A stretch of DNA of 64,000 nucleotides, taken from positions 1 through 64,000 of the forward strand of contig JAKLKC010000028.1 of NCBI GenBank assembly GCA_023150875.1, read 5' to 3'. Below are positions 42,298-50,202 of this stretch, one piece after another (positions within the stretch are counted from its first letter, which is position 1; each line of letters opens with the position of its first letter). The position numbers and the translations under genes are program-made. The notes under the pieces were generated by a model. That model was not told the origin of the DNA, ran no database searches, and worked only from the letters and a program-made list of their open reading frames with translations. This DNA comes from Myxococcota bacterium (GTDB taxonomy: Bacteria; Myxococcota_A; UBA796; UBA9615; JAKLKC01).

Positions 42298-42648
42298 CAC
42301 CGGGACTCCCGTGGGGCGGTCCCGCGTCCGGGCTTCGCTCCACAACCGACCCCGAAGGATAGCAGGTCCGCGCGCGGGAGGGAGGGGAGGGGGAGGCCGC
42401 GGGGTTGAGCGGAATGGGGACGGGCACGGGCGCGGGCGCGAATCCGGACACGAACACGAACACGGGCACGGGCACGGGCACGGGCACGGGCACGGGAACG
42501 GGAACGGGCGCGGTATCTGTCATGGAGGGGGATGGGGGCGGAGGGGGGTCGGGTTGACCCCGGGGGGCGATCTGCTCTATGTCTGCCCGGTGACCGATCG
42601 GCCGTCCCCGGGGGACCCGCCGCGCAGCATCGCCCGAGGAACCCGTCG
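42298..42648. other. Divergent intergenic region with microsatellite
   Basis: 351 bases between the matrixin operon and the TonB-receptor operon. No standard promoter is obvious. It contains the hexamer repeat at 42418-42505. A 50-codon frame (42414-42566) starts with ATG and reads M-(GT)n, but it has no good ribosome site and is probably just the repeat read in frame. Confidence 0.6.
42418..42505. repeat. Hexanucleotide microsatellite (ACGGGC and variants)
   Basis: About 14 contiguous hexamers, with ACGGGC dominant (five perfect copies in a row) and variants GCGGGC, ACGAAC, ACGGGA. It ends ~140 bases before the TonB-dependent receptor start, a location where copy-number change could alter promoter spacing. 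Confidence 0.85.
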
Positions 42649-45396
42649 ATGGGCCGAACGTCGCTCCCCCACCTCGTCCTCCTGCTGCTCGCCGCGCTGA
42701 TCCTCGCCCTGCCGGCGGGGGCGGGTGCCTCCGAGCAGACCGGCTCGATCAAGGGCACCGTGCGCGGACCCGACGGCACGCCCCTGGTGGGCGTGGGGGT
42801 GGTCGCCCAGGGCCCCGAGTTGCTGGGGCAGCGGGCGGCCACGACGCGGGAGGGCGGGGGCTACTGGCTCCCGGCGCTGCCCCCCGGCCGGGGCTACCAG
42901 GTCCAGTTCCAGATGGAGGGGTACAAGACCCTGGTGGTGCGGGACATCCGCATCAGCATCGGCAGGACCTTCCCCCTGGACGTGCGGATGGACCTGCCCA
43001 CCGCCGAGGAGTCGGTGGAGGTGACCGCCGGAAGGGCCACCATCGACACCTCCCAGACCGACTCCGGGACCACGGTCTCCAAGGAGTTCCTCCAGGCCGT
43101 CCCCTCCAGCCGTTCCTACCAGACCACCGCCCAGTTCGCCCCCGGAGTCACCGGCGGGTCGAACCCCAACGTGCGCGGGGGCGCCAGCGACGAGAACGCC
43201 TTCCTGCTGGACGGCATCAACGTCACCGATCCCGTCACGGGCACCTTCTCCTTCAACTTCCCGTTCCAGGCCATCGAGGAGGTGGAGGTCAAGACCGGCT
43301 CCTACGCGCCGGAGTACGGCGACGCGCTGGGGGGCATCATCAACGTCCGGACGGAGTCGGGCTCGAACGACTTCCAGAGCAGCGTCACCTTCTTCGGCAG
43401 CGACGGCGCCCTCTCCCCCAAGAGGGACGGCGTGTACGACGAGTACGGCAGCGTCATCGAGGGCTCGGAGTACGACCGCACCAGCCGCTCCTTCAGCCTC
43501 GGCGCCACCGTCGGGGGGCCCATCGCCCGGGACAAGGCGTGGTTCTTCGGGGCGTACGAGTTCACCCTCAACGAGAGCACGGCCCTCGGGGTCACCGCGC
43601 CCCGGCGCTTCCGGGGGCACTTCCTGTTCGCCAAGCTGACGGCGGCTCCCCACCCGGCCCACCGGGTCGAGGTCATGGGCTTCACCAACCCCACCACCAT
43701 CGACAACACCCGCCAGACCTACGACGTCCCCCCCGAGACCGAGGCCCAGCAGGCCCAGGGCGGCTTCGTGGTCCGGGGGCAGTGGGACTGGTTCGTCTCG
43801 GACCAGGTGCTGTGGCGGGCCTCTTACTCCTTCCAGAAGGAGTACATCGACGTCACCCCCATGCCCTGCACCTGGGATCCGGACTCCCCCGACAAGAAGT
43901 GCACGGGGGACCAGGCCGAGGGTGCCATCGACTTCTACACGCCGGGCCGGATCGGGGTGGGGGTCGCCGAGGACTCCGGCAACTACAACCGCTACAGCTT
44001 CGACGACCGGCTCTCCCACGCCGTCGAGCTGAGCCTGACCGCCTTCGCCCCCGACATGGCCGGCACCCACGAGTTCAAGATCGGCGCGCAGCCCCGCTGG
44101 ACCACCCACGACTGGCTCTACGGCTACCCCGGGAACATCCGCTGGTACGACATCTGGGAGACCTCCGGCGATCCCTCCAGCCTCACCAACTACTACTGGG
44201 TCGAGTACCCGGGCCAGTTCCACACCCGGGCGACGGGCTTCACCCTGGGCGCCTACGTCCAGGACACCTGGAAGCCGATCCCCAACGTCACCGTCAACTA
44301 CGGCGCGCGGTACGAGCGGATGCGCCTCGACAACGACGTCGGCCAGGCCATCGTCGACACCCACCTGGTGGTGCCCCGCGTGGGGCTCGCCTGGGACCCC
44401 TTCAAGAAGGGGCGCTCCAGCCTCTGGGGCGCGTTCGGCATGTTCGGCTCGGGGGGGCGCCTCACCGTCAGCGAGTTCGTGAACGAGAACGGGTTCGGCT
44501 ACAAGCTCTACCTCGGGGACTACTTCGACCACGACAGCAACTACTCCTACGAGCAGTACGCCTACCAGTCCACCCGCTACAAGTACGAGTCCTCGACGAG
44601 CCTGACGGCCCCCAGGAGCTACGACCTGGCCATCGGGGCCCGTCACGCCGTCTGGGAGAAGCTCACCGTCGCCCTGGAGTTCAACCGCAAGTGGTTCCGG
44701 TACCTCTGGGAGGATGACGAGGTCAACCTGATCTTCAACGAGGACGGCAGCGACATCGTGGGCACCCAGACGGGGATCGTGAACGACCTCTTCCGGCTGC
44801 GGACGGGGTACTACGGGCTCCGGGACTACTGGGCGGTGATCCTGTCGGTGCGCCAGGAGTGGAACCGCAACTTCCTGCTGGACGCCTCGCTGACCTACTC
44901 CTCCCTCCAGGGGCGCACCGAGAGCGCCCTGACCATCGCCCTGGACAACCCCACCCAGTTCCCCTACGAGTACGGGTACCTCAGCGCGGACCGGGCCTGG
45001 GTGGGCAAGGTCGCCGCGGCCTACTTCCTGCGGGAGGGGGTGGTGGACGACAAGCCCTGGGGGACGACCATCGGCGGTCGCTTCACCTTCAGCTCGGGCT
45101 CCCGCTACGACCGGACCTACTACTCCAGCAAGCTCTCGGGGTACGGGCTGTACCGGGACACCCTGGGCACCTACGACTCCCTGGAGCTCTACTGGCTGCT
45201 GCACCTGAAGGTCACCCAGGACGTGCCCATCCCCGGGGCGGGCCGTCTCCGGCTCTCCGTCGAGGCCAACAACGTCTTCAACAACCGGCAGGCGACGGGG
45301 ATCTCCCTCTCCTCCCTCAACTCCCAGGGGGATCTCGACGCGTCCTCGCGCCTCTCCCCCTTCTCCGTCGAGTTCGGGCTGAGCTATGTCTTCTAG
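42649..45396 (+). CDS. TonB-dependent outer-membrane receptor with carboxypeptidase-regulatory-like N-terminus
   Basis: 915 residues; GAGGA precedes the ATG. Signal peptide to ~27. A carboxypeptidase regulatory-like beta-sandwich (~30-115, GSIKGTVRGPDGTPLVGVGV) is followed by the plug (VRGGASDENAFLLDGINVTDP, EVEVKTGSYAPEYGDALGGIINVRTESGSN) and a 22-strand-type barrel ending SPFSVEFGLSYVF, with terminal aromatic as usual. It probably takes up or senses an unidentified large ligand, powered by TonB. The next two lipoprotein genes overlap in an operon (11 and 4 bases), so they are likely surface partners. Confidence 0.92.
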   Translation: MGRTSLPHLVLLLLAALILALPAGAGASEQTGSIKGTVRGPDGTPLVGVGVVAQGPELLGQRAATTREGGGYWLPALPPGRGYQVQFQMEGYKTLVVRDIRISIGRTFPLDVRMDLPTAEESVEVTAGRATIDTSQTDSGTTVSKEFLQAVPSSRSYQTTAQFAPGVTGGSNPNVRGGASDENAFLLDGINVTDPVTGTFSFNFPFQAIEEVEVKTGSYAPEYGDALGGIINVRTESGSNDFQSSVTFFGSDGALSPKRDGVYDEYGSVIEGSEYDRTSRSFSLGATVGGPIARDKAWFFGAYEFTLNESTALGVTAPRRFRGHFLFAKLTAAPHPAHRVEVMGFTNPTTIDNTRQTYDVPPETEAQQAQGGFVVRGQWDWFVSDQVLWRASYSFQKEYIDVTPMPCTWDPDSPDKKCTGDQAEGAIDFYTPGRIGVGVAEDSGNYNRYSFDDRLSHAVELSLTAFAPDMAGTHEFKIGAQPRWTTHDWLYGYPGNIRWYDIWETSGDPSSLTNYYWVEYPGQFHTRATGFTLGAYVQDTWKPIPNVTVNYGARYERMRLDNDVGQAIVDTHLVVPRVGLAWDPFKKGRSSLWGAFGMFGSGGRLTVSEFVNENGFGYKLYLGDYFDHDSNYSYEQYAYQSTRYKYESSTSLTAPRSYDLAIGARHAVWEKLTVALEFNRKWFRYLWEDDEVNLIFNEDGSDIVGTQTGIVNDLFRLRTGYYGLRDYWAVILSVRQEWNRNFLLDASLTYSSLQGRTESALTIALDNPTQFPYEYGYLSADRAWVGKVAAAYFLREGVVDDKPWGTTIGGRFTFSSGSRYDRTYYSSKLSGYGLYRDTLGTYDSLELYWLLHLKVTQDVPIPGAGRLRLSVEANNVFNNRQATGISLSSLNSQGDLDASSRLSPFSVEFGLSYVF

Positions 45397-46306
45397 GTGC
45401 GCCATCCGGGCGGTGACGCCCGTCGTCCTCGCCAGCGCCTTCGCGCTCCTGGGCGGCTGCTTCCATGAGCCCATCCGCGAGGTGGACCTCGTGGGCACGG
45501 TGCGGATCTCCGCCTCCGCCGTCCCCGACGTCCGGGACATCGGCGTGGTGTACGTCGGCGTCTACCCGGGATGGTCCGACGACGTGCTGGGGTACGCGTA
45601 CCCGACCATGGGACCGGTGGTGGGGAGCGCCCGCCTGGGCGACACCTACCCCTACGGGGGCACCACCATCGGCAGCTTCGCCTACGCCTGCTACCAGGCA
45701 TTGAAGTGCGAGGTCGTCACCGGCCGCTACGCCACCCTGGAGGAGCTGGTGTGCGCCCACGGCCTGACCGCGGAGGGGGCCACCGAGGCGTGTTCCTGCT
45801 CCCAGGGGGACGATGGCTCCCTCCTCATCGACGAGGGTTCCGGCTGCCTCGCCCCTGACGACTTCTGGGCCGACTGCGCCGACTACTACGGCTTCACCGA
45901 TCCCGAGGAGCTGGACTTCGTGGGCAAGGAGCGGCTCGCCTTCGAGAAGGTCGAGGACGGCGGCGAGGAGTTCTGGGAGGCGGAGTACCGGATCTGGCAC
46001 GTCGTCCCCTTCGCCAACGCCGTCCTCTACGCCTTCGCCGACAACGACGGCACCTCGTGCAACCCCGAAGGGGGGTCCGTCAACCGCAAGAGGGACCGCG
46101 ACGGAGGCCAGTTCTTCTACGAGGGCACCCACTTCAACGACGTGCTGAACTTCCCGGACAAGTACCTCACGTCGGGGGACGTGCTCACGGAGGAGCCGGT
46201 GGTCCTCACCCAGTCCGCCATCGACGCCGCCACGGATGGCGCCCCCGAGATCACCGAGCGCCCCGAGGTCCAGATGGGCCACCTGGTGCTGGACTACGTG
46301 CGATGA
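45386..46306 (+). CDS. Lipoprotein encoded with TonB-dependent receptor
   Basis: 306 residues; its ATG lies inside the end of the receptor gene (11-base overlap). The lipobox is LLGGC (Cys ~25). The mature domain is aromatic-rich (VVYVGVYPGWSDDVLGYAYPTMGPVVGS, GTTIGSFAYACYQAL) with paired cysteines (EACSC, ADCADYYGF) and a beta-rich C-terminus. The family is unrecognised. By analogy with receptor-lipoprotein pairs such as SusCD it may help capture the receptor's ligand, but it has no SusD-like helices. Confidence 0.75.
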   Translation: MSSRCAIRAVTPVVLASAFALLGGCFHEPIREVDLVGTVRISASAVPDVRDIGVVYVGVYPGWSDDVLGYAYPTMGPVVGSARLGDTYPYGGTTIGSFAYACYQALKCEVVTGRYATLEELVCAHGLTAEGATEACSCSQGDDGSLLIDEGSGCLAPDDFWADCADYYGFTDPEELDFVGKERLAFEKVEDGGEEFWEAEYRIWHVVPFANAVLYAFADNDGTSCNPEGGSVNRKRDRDGGQFFYEGTHFNDVLNFPDKYLTSGDVLTEEPVVLTQSAIDAATDGAPEITERPEVQMGHLVLDYVR

Positions 46307-47094
46307 GCCGCCCGATCCCCGCCTCCCCCACGGCGCTGCTGGCCGCCGCCGCCCTGCTCCCCGTGGCCGCCTGCGACGCCAACGGGCTGCGGCTCCTCCA
46401 GAACTTCGACGGCGGTGAGGTGCTGGAGTCGGACCTCCAGGACCTCGACCAGGCCGATCCTCCCCCCGGCGTCCAACCGATGGATGGTGCCGAGCCCTTC
46501 ATCGGGGAGCTCGGCCCCACCAACAACGGCAGCGCCTACTCCGGCGGGGCCACCGCCTCGTTCCTCGGGACCGGTGGCCCGGTGTGTGTGGTGCTGGACC
46601 CCCAGACCGTCTGGCGGGACGACCAGACCCTGAGCGGGGGCCTGGATCCCGCCTGGGAGGACCACATCTACGACGACGGGGACGCCGACCTCCTGGTGGG
46701 ACTCGCCGCCCAGTACACCGGGACCCCCGGCGAAGAGATGGGGTCATTCGAGTCGATCTACGTGGATCCGCTGGGGGTCGAGAGGCGGGCCGACCTGAAC
46801 CTCTGCCTCCAGCCGGATCGCTACGGCTTCCCCGGGGGCACCGCGGGGCGGGCCACGCCGGAGTGGTGCACCGTGGACACCACCGCCGGAGTCACCTACC
46901 TGGTGGCGATCCGCACCATCAGCGTGCCGCTGGACGACAACCGCTTGCGGTTCGCCCTGGCCCTGCTGGAGGGCGAGTGCGAGGACCTCGGCTCGGTGAA
47001 CGAGTGCACGCTCCGGGGCGACGCGGATCCCCAGGAGGGGCTCGACGACGTGGGCGGCGACCTGGAGGCGAAGCTCTGCGGGGACGAGGAGTAG
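46303..47094 (+). CDS. Second lipoprotein of the TonB-receptor operon
   Basis: 263 residues from ATG 46303 overlapping the previous stop (ATGA). The lipobox is PVAAC (Cys ~24). The mature part begins NGLRLLQNFDGG and has a beta-sandwich region (GGPVCVVLDPQTVWRDDQTL, GVTYLVAIRTISVPLDDNRLRFALALLEG) with several conserved-looking cysteines. Unrecognised family. Its tight coupling to the receptor suggests a shared surface complex. It converges with the TlpA-like gene, seven bases away. Confidence 0.72.
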   Translation: MSRPIPASPTALLAAAALLPVAACDANGLRLLQNFDGGEVLESDLQDLDQADPPPGVQPMDGAEPFIGELGPTNNGSAYSGGATASFLGTGGPVCVVLDPQTVWRDDQTLSGGLDPAWEDHIYDDGDADLLVGLAAQYTGTPGEEMGSFESIYVDPLGVERRADLNLCLQPDRYGFPGGTAGRATPEWCTVDTTAGVTYLVAIRTISVPLDDNRLRFALALLEGECEDLGSVNECTLRGDADPQEGLDDVGGDLEAKLCGDEE

Positions 47095-47101
47095 GTGCGG
47101 C

Positions 47102-47638
47102 CTACTTCCCGGCCTTGGCCGAGATGAGCGTCTCCTGCTCGGAGACCGGGCCGGTCCAGGACGCCAGCACCTGGGCCTCGGCGTCCAGGAGCACGTAGCC
47201 CACCGCACCGCGGGAGGCCCCGTAGCGGTCCGAGACCACCCGGAAGCGGTCCCGCAGGACGGGGTAGGGGAGGTCCTTGGCGACGCGGCCGATCTCGGCG
47301 AGGTCGCGGTCGGCGCAGAGGGCCAGCACCTGCAGTCCACCGGCGTGCTTCCGTTGCAGGCGGGTGAGGGCCTGGAGCTCCCCCGCCGCCCCGGGCGCCG
47401 AGGACTCGAAGAAGGCCAGCAGGACCACGCGCGCGGGCACGGTGGGCCGCACCCCCGAAAGGTCCTCCAGCGAGATCACCGAGTGACCCGCGAGTTCCAT
47501 GGCGACGTCGGTGTTGACCGCGTACAGCGCGAAGGTGGGCGCGGGGGCTCCGGCCCCGGGGAAGGCCCGGGCCGACGGGGCGGCGAGGAGGAGGGAGAGC
47601 GTCGCCGCGCAGGCGAGGCTGAAGGGGTGCGCCGGCAT
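47102..47638 (-). CDS. TlpA/AhpC-like thioredoxin-fold protein lacking the CxxC pair
   Basis: 178 residues with a signal peptide (to SARA). The thioredoxin-fold blocks are present: GAPAPTFALYAVN, VVLLAFFESSAPGAAGELQAL, LQVLALCADRD and AVGYVLLDAEAQVLASWTG. In the active-site position the usual W-C-P-x-C reads S-A-P-G-A, so both redox cysteines are replaced by alanine (A81, A84). It cannot be a standard thiol-disulfide oxidoreductase; it may bind proteins or act as a chaperone. Its stop is next to the convergent lipoprotein operon. Confidence 0.75.
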   Translation of the reverse strand: MPAHPFSLACAATLSLLLAAPSARAFPGAGAPAPTFALYAVNTDVAMELAGHSVISLEDLSGVRPTVPARVVLLAFFESSAPGAAGELQALTRLQRKHAGGLQVLALCADRDLAEIGRVAKDLPYPVLRDRFRVVSDRYGASRGAVGYVLLDAEAQVLASWTGPVSEQETLISAKAGK

Positions 47639-47677
47639 GGGGCTCCGGGCACGGCTCGGGCGCCGCGCCGTCGGGGG

Positions 47678-48526
47678 TCAGATCTCGATGACGATGACGG
47701 TGATGTTGTCCTTGCCGCCGTTGTGGTTGGCGAGGTCGATGAGGGCCCGGCACGCGGCCTCGGGAGAGGCGCTCTCTTGGAGGACCCGCCGGATGTCGTC
47801 GTCCGGGATCTCGCCCCAGAGCCCGTCGCTGCAGAGCAGGACCTTGTCGCCGCGGTAGACGGGGAAGTAGAAGAGGTCCACCTCGACCTGGTTCGCCGAG
47901 CCCACCGAGCGCACGAGGATGTTCCCCGAGGGGTGGGTCCGCGCCTGCTCCCGGGTGAGCTCGCCCATCTGCACGAGGTAGGCGACCAGGGAGTGGTCGC
48001 GGGTGACCTGGGTGAGGTGACCGTTGCGGAGCACGTATCCCCGGCTGTCCCCGACGTTGGCGACGAAGACCTCGGACTCGCGGTACATGAGCGCGGTGCA
48101 CAGGGTCGTGCCCATGTTGCTGTCGTTGGTCCTCCCGCACTCGACGACCGCCCGGTTGGCCTGCTGAAAGGCGCGCAGCAGCGCCTGGGCCAGGGACTCC
48201 ACCGAGTAGGTCTCGAGCTTGTCGAGGCCGGCCCTCGTCTCGTCGAAGAGGGTCTCGACCGCCACGGACGATGCCACCTCGCCCCGGTCGTGCCCTCCCA
48301 TGCCGTCCGCGACGGCGAAGAGGGCCAGGTCGCGGCTGAGGGGATCGAGGCGCCAGGTGTCCTCGTTGAGGTCGCGGACGCGGCCTTCGTTGGTCATCCC
48401 GACCGCGACGGCGCGATGCGGTTCCTCGCTCGGGGCCTCACCGAGATCCAACTCGCCGTCGCCGGCTGTCCTCTCGGGTCTCTTCGGCTGTGAGGCGGGG
48501 AACTCACGGGACGGATTGGCGGGCAT
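47678..48526 (-). CDS. PP2C-type serine/threonine phosphatase
   Basis: 282 residues from ATG 48526. All metal-binding and catalytic motifs are present: VRDLNEDTW, ADGMGGHDRGEVAS, MGTTLCTAL, NVGDSRGYVL, DHSLVAYL, LLCSDGLWGE and GKDNITVIVI. It is a soluble phosphatase that would reverse Hanks-type kinase phosphorylation, so it is a candidate antagonist of the kinase at 24949-26622, although the genes are 21 kb apart. The N-terminal ~35 residues are a variable linker. Confidence 0.93.
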   Translation of the reverse strand: MPANPSREFPASQPKRPERTAGDGELDLGEAPSEEPHRAVAVGMTNEGRVRDLNEDTWRLDPLSRDLALFAVADGMGGHDRGEVASSVAVETLFDETRAGLDKLETYSVESLAQALLRAFQQANRAVVECGRTNDSNMGTTLCTALMYRESEVFVANVGDSRGYVLRNGHLTQVTRDHSLVAYLVQMGELTREQARTHPSGNILVRSVGSANQVEVDLFYFPVYRGDKVLLCSDGLWGEIPDDDIRRVLQESASPEAACRALIDLANHNGGKDNITVIVIEI

Positions 48527-48604
48527 CGTGCCGTCCGAAATGGGGGCCCGGCCGGGCCCAAGTGACGGACGCCCGGCATGGGACCACCGGCGCGCCTCGC
48601 GGCA

Positions 48605-48634
48605 ATAGTAACCGCGCGATCCCTCGGGGAGCAA
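48605..48634 (-). promoter_or_regulatory. Putative promoter for the PP2C gene
   Basis: On the minus strand, TTGCTC (complement of 48629-48634) and TACTAT (complement of 48605-48610) with an 18-base spacer point toward the PP2C start ~80 bases away. Confidence 0.5.
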
Positions 48635-48668
48635 GACACCTCCCCCGGCGGCCCGGGGGGCGGAGAGA

Positions 48669-48697
48669 TTGATGGCATCGGGTGGTGGGTCTATCAT
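48669..48697 (+). promoter_or_regulatory. Putative promoter for the DUF1858 gene
   Basis: TTGATG (48669-48674), a 17-base spacer and TATCAT (48692-48697), 64 bases before the ATG. The -10 is identical to that of the ETF-QO promoter (7173-7178). Confidence 0.6.
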
Positions 48698-48761
48698 CCG
48701 TTCGCGGCGCGGGGCGCGTCCGGCCCCGTGCCGTGGCTCCACTCGCGCCCCCTCTCCACGC

Positions 48762-49169
48762 ATGCCCCTCATCGGCTCCATCGGCAGGATCCTTCAGCGC
48801 GCGGTCCGGGGACGGGATCTCGGGGCGCTGCGGCGGCGGGTCGATGGGCTGAGGGATCGGGTCGGGCACCTCGGTGCGCGCCCGGACGGGGTCCCCGGTG
48901 CCGCCGGCTCGGGGCCCGGCGCGGGGGCAGGGCAGGCCGCCGAGGCCCCGTCCGCATTCGGGGCGGGCGAGGTCGGCCGGTTCCACGGCGATCTGAACCT
49001 CGCCCGGGCCCTGGAGATGCACCCCGACGCGCCCGCGGTCTTCGCCCGCCACGGACTCGTGGCGTGTCATCGCTGCGCCCTCTGCGACGATGAGACCATC
49101 GGGGAGGGGGCGCTCAACCACGCCGTCGACGTGGTCCCCCTGCTCGCCGAACTCAACTCCCTCCCCTGA
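48762..49169 (+). CDS. DUF1858-domain protein
   Basis: 135 residues. The N-terminal ~45 residues form a basic helix (IGRILQRAVRGRDLGALRRRV), then an Ala/Gly-rich linker. The C-terminal ~58 residues match DUF1858, a small helical fold found near hybrid-cluster redox proteins: LNLARALEMHPDAPAVFARHGLVACHRCALCDDETIGEGALNHAVDVVPLLAELN spans this domain in outline, with cysteines C-x2-C-x2-C (CHRCALC). The role is unknown; a redox or metal site is plausible. It is divergent from PP2C and 17 bases ahead of the hydrolase gene. Confidence 0.72.
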   Translation: MPLIGSIGRILQRAVRGRDLGALRRRVDGLRDRVGHLGARPDGVPGAAGSGPGAGAGQAAEAPSAFGAGEVGRFHGDLNLARALEMHPDAPAVFARHGLVACHRCALCDDETIGEGALNHAVDVVPLLAELNSLP

Positions 49170-49186
49170 GCGAAGGCCGGGGGGGG

Positions 49187-50161
49187 ATGGGACACACGAT
49201 GCTCCGCAGTCCGAGTCGTCTCCGCCGCTGGGCGGCCCTCACCGCGCTGGCCCTGGCCTCCATCCTCCATCCGGCGGCGGTCCGGGCGGCGGGTCCGGAG
49301 GGCCAGGCGGTCTCGTTCCCCTCCGCCGACGGGATCCGGCTCGAGGCCACCTGGTATGCGGCGAAGTCCCCGAAGCCCGGGGCGGTGCTCTACCTGCACA
49401 TGCCGGCCCGATCCAGCGGGGACTGGAGCTACCTGGCCTCGATGGTCGCAGGGCACGGGATCCCCGGTCTGGCCCTCGACCTGCGGGGGCACGGCGGGTC
49501 CCGGAAGTCCGTCGCCGGAGAGGCGATCGACCGCGACGTGTTCACGCCCGCGGACTGGCAGGCGATGAGCGGGGACGTGGCGGCGGCGGTGGCCTGGCTC
49601 CGGACGCAGAAGAAGGTCCCCGCGGACCAGATCCGCATCGTGGGCGCGGACTTCGGGGCCTCCCTCGCGCTGGTCCACGCCCAGTCCGATCCCGGGATCC
49701 GGTCCCTGGCGCTGCTGAGCCCGGGGCTCGGATACCAGGGGCTGAACGTCAAGGGCAAGGTGGGGGCCTTCGGCGGGCGGCCCCTGCTGATCGCCTTCTC
49801 GGAGGAGGACGCCTACGCGGTCAAGTCCGGCGAGGTGCTGGCGGAGGAGGCGCCGGGGCGGGTGCTCGTGCAGCGCTACGTCGGAGCGGGCCACGGGACG
49901 CGGATGCTCAACCGGGAGGGCACGCTGGAGCAGACCCTCCTGGGGTGGCTGCTGGGGACCCTCGGCGAGGACGGCAGGCCGGTGGTGCTGGACGGCATGC
50001 CCGAGAGCGAGCGGAAGACCGTCGAGACCACCGAGAAGAGGGACCTGGCAGGGGAGGACCGGAAGCGGATCGAGGCGCAGAAGCGGCAGGTGAAGGAGGA
50101 TCAGGAGGCCATCGAGGAGGCCGAGCCCGAGGCCGACGGCGAGCCGCGCCGCTGGGAGTGA
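49187..50161 (+). CDS. Exported alpha/beta hydrolase with Asp nucleophile position
   Basis: 324 residues; the ATG at 49187 is directly preceded by a G-run, and ATG 49199 is an alternative. Signal peptide (to AAVRA). The alpha/beta-hydrolase fold shows VLYLHMPARSSGDWSYL, LALDLRGHGGSRKS, the nucleophile elbow G153-A-D155-F-G157, an acid candidate (FSEEDAYAV) and histidine in VGAGHGT. The nucleophile is Asp, as in dehalogenases or epoxide hydrolases, rather than Ser. A charged helical tail (~280-320) is added. The substrate is unknown. Confidence 0.78.
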   Translation: MGHTMLRSPSRLRRWAALTALALASILHPAAVRAAGPEGQAVSFPSADGIRLEATWYAAKSPKPGAVLYLHMPARSSGDWSYLASMVAGHGIPGLALDLRGHGGSRKSVAGEAIDRDVFTPADWQAMSGDVAAAVAWLRTQKKVPADQIRIVGADFGASLALVHAQSDPGIRSLALLSPGLGYQGLNVKGKVGAFGGRPLLIAFSEEDAYAVKSGEVLAEEAPGRVLVQRYVGAGHGTRMLNREGTLEQTLLGWLLGTLGEDGRPVVLDGMPESERKTVETTEKRDLAGEDRKRIEAQKRQVKEDQEAIEEAEPEADGEPRRWE

Positions 50162-50202
50162 GGCCGGAGCGCCGCGACGCCGCTCCCGTTGTGAAAGGCG
50201 CT

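Noticed and set aside
42414-42566. Gly-Thr repeat small ORF as a real gene
   Set aside because: It has no convincing ribosome site and consists mainly of the microsatellite read in one frame.
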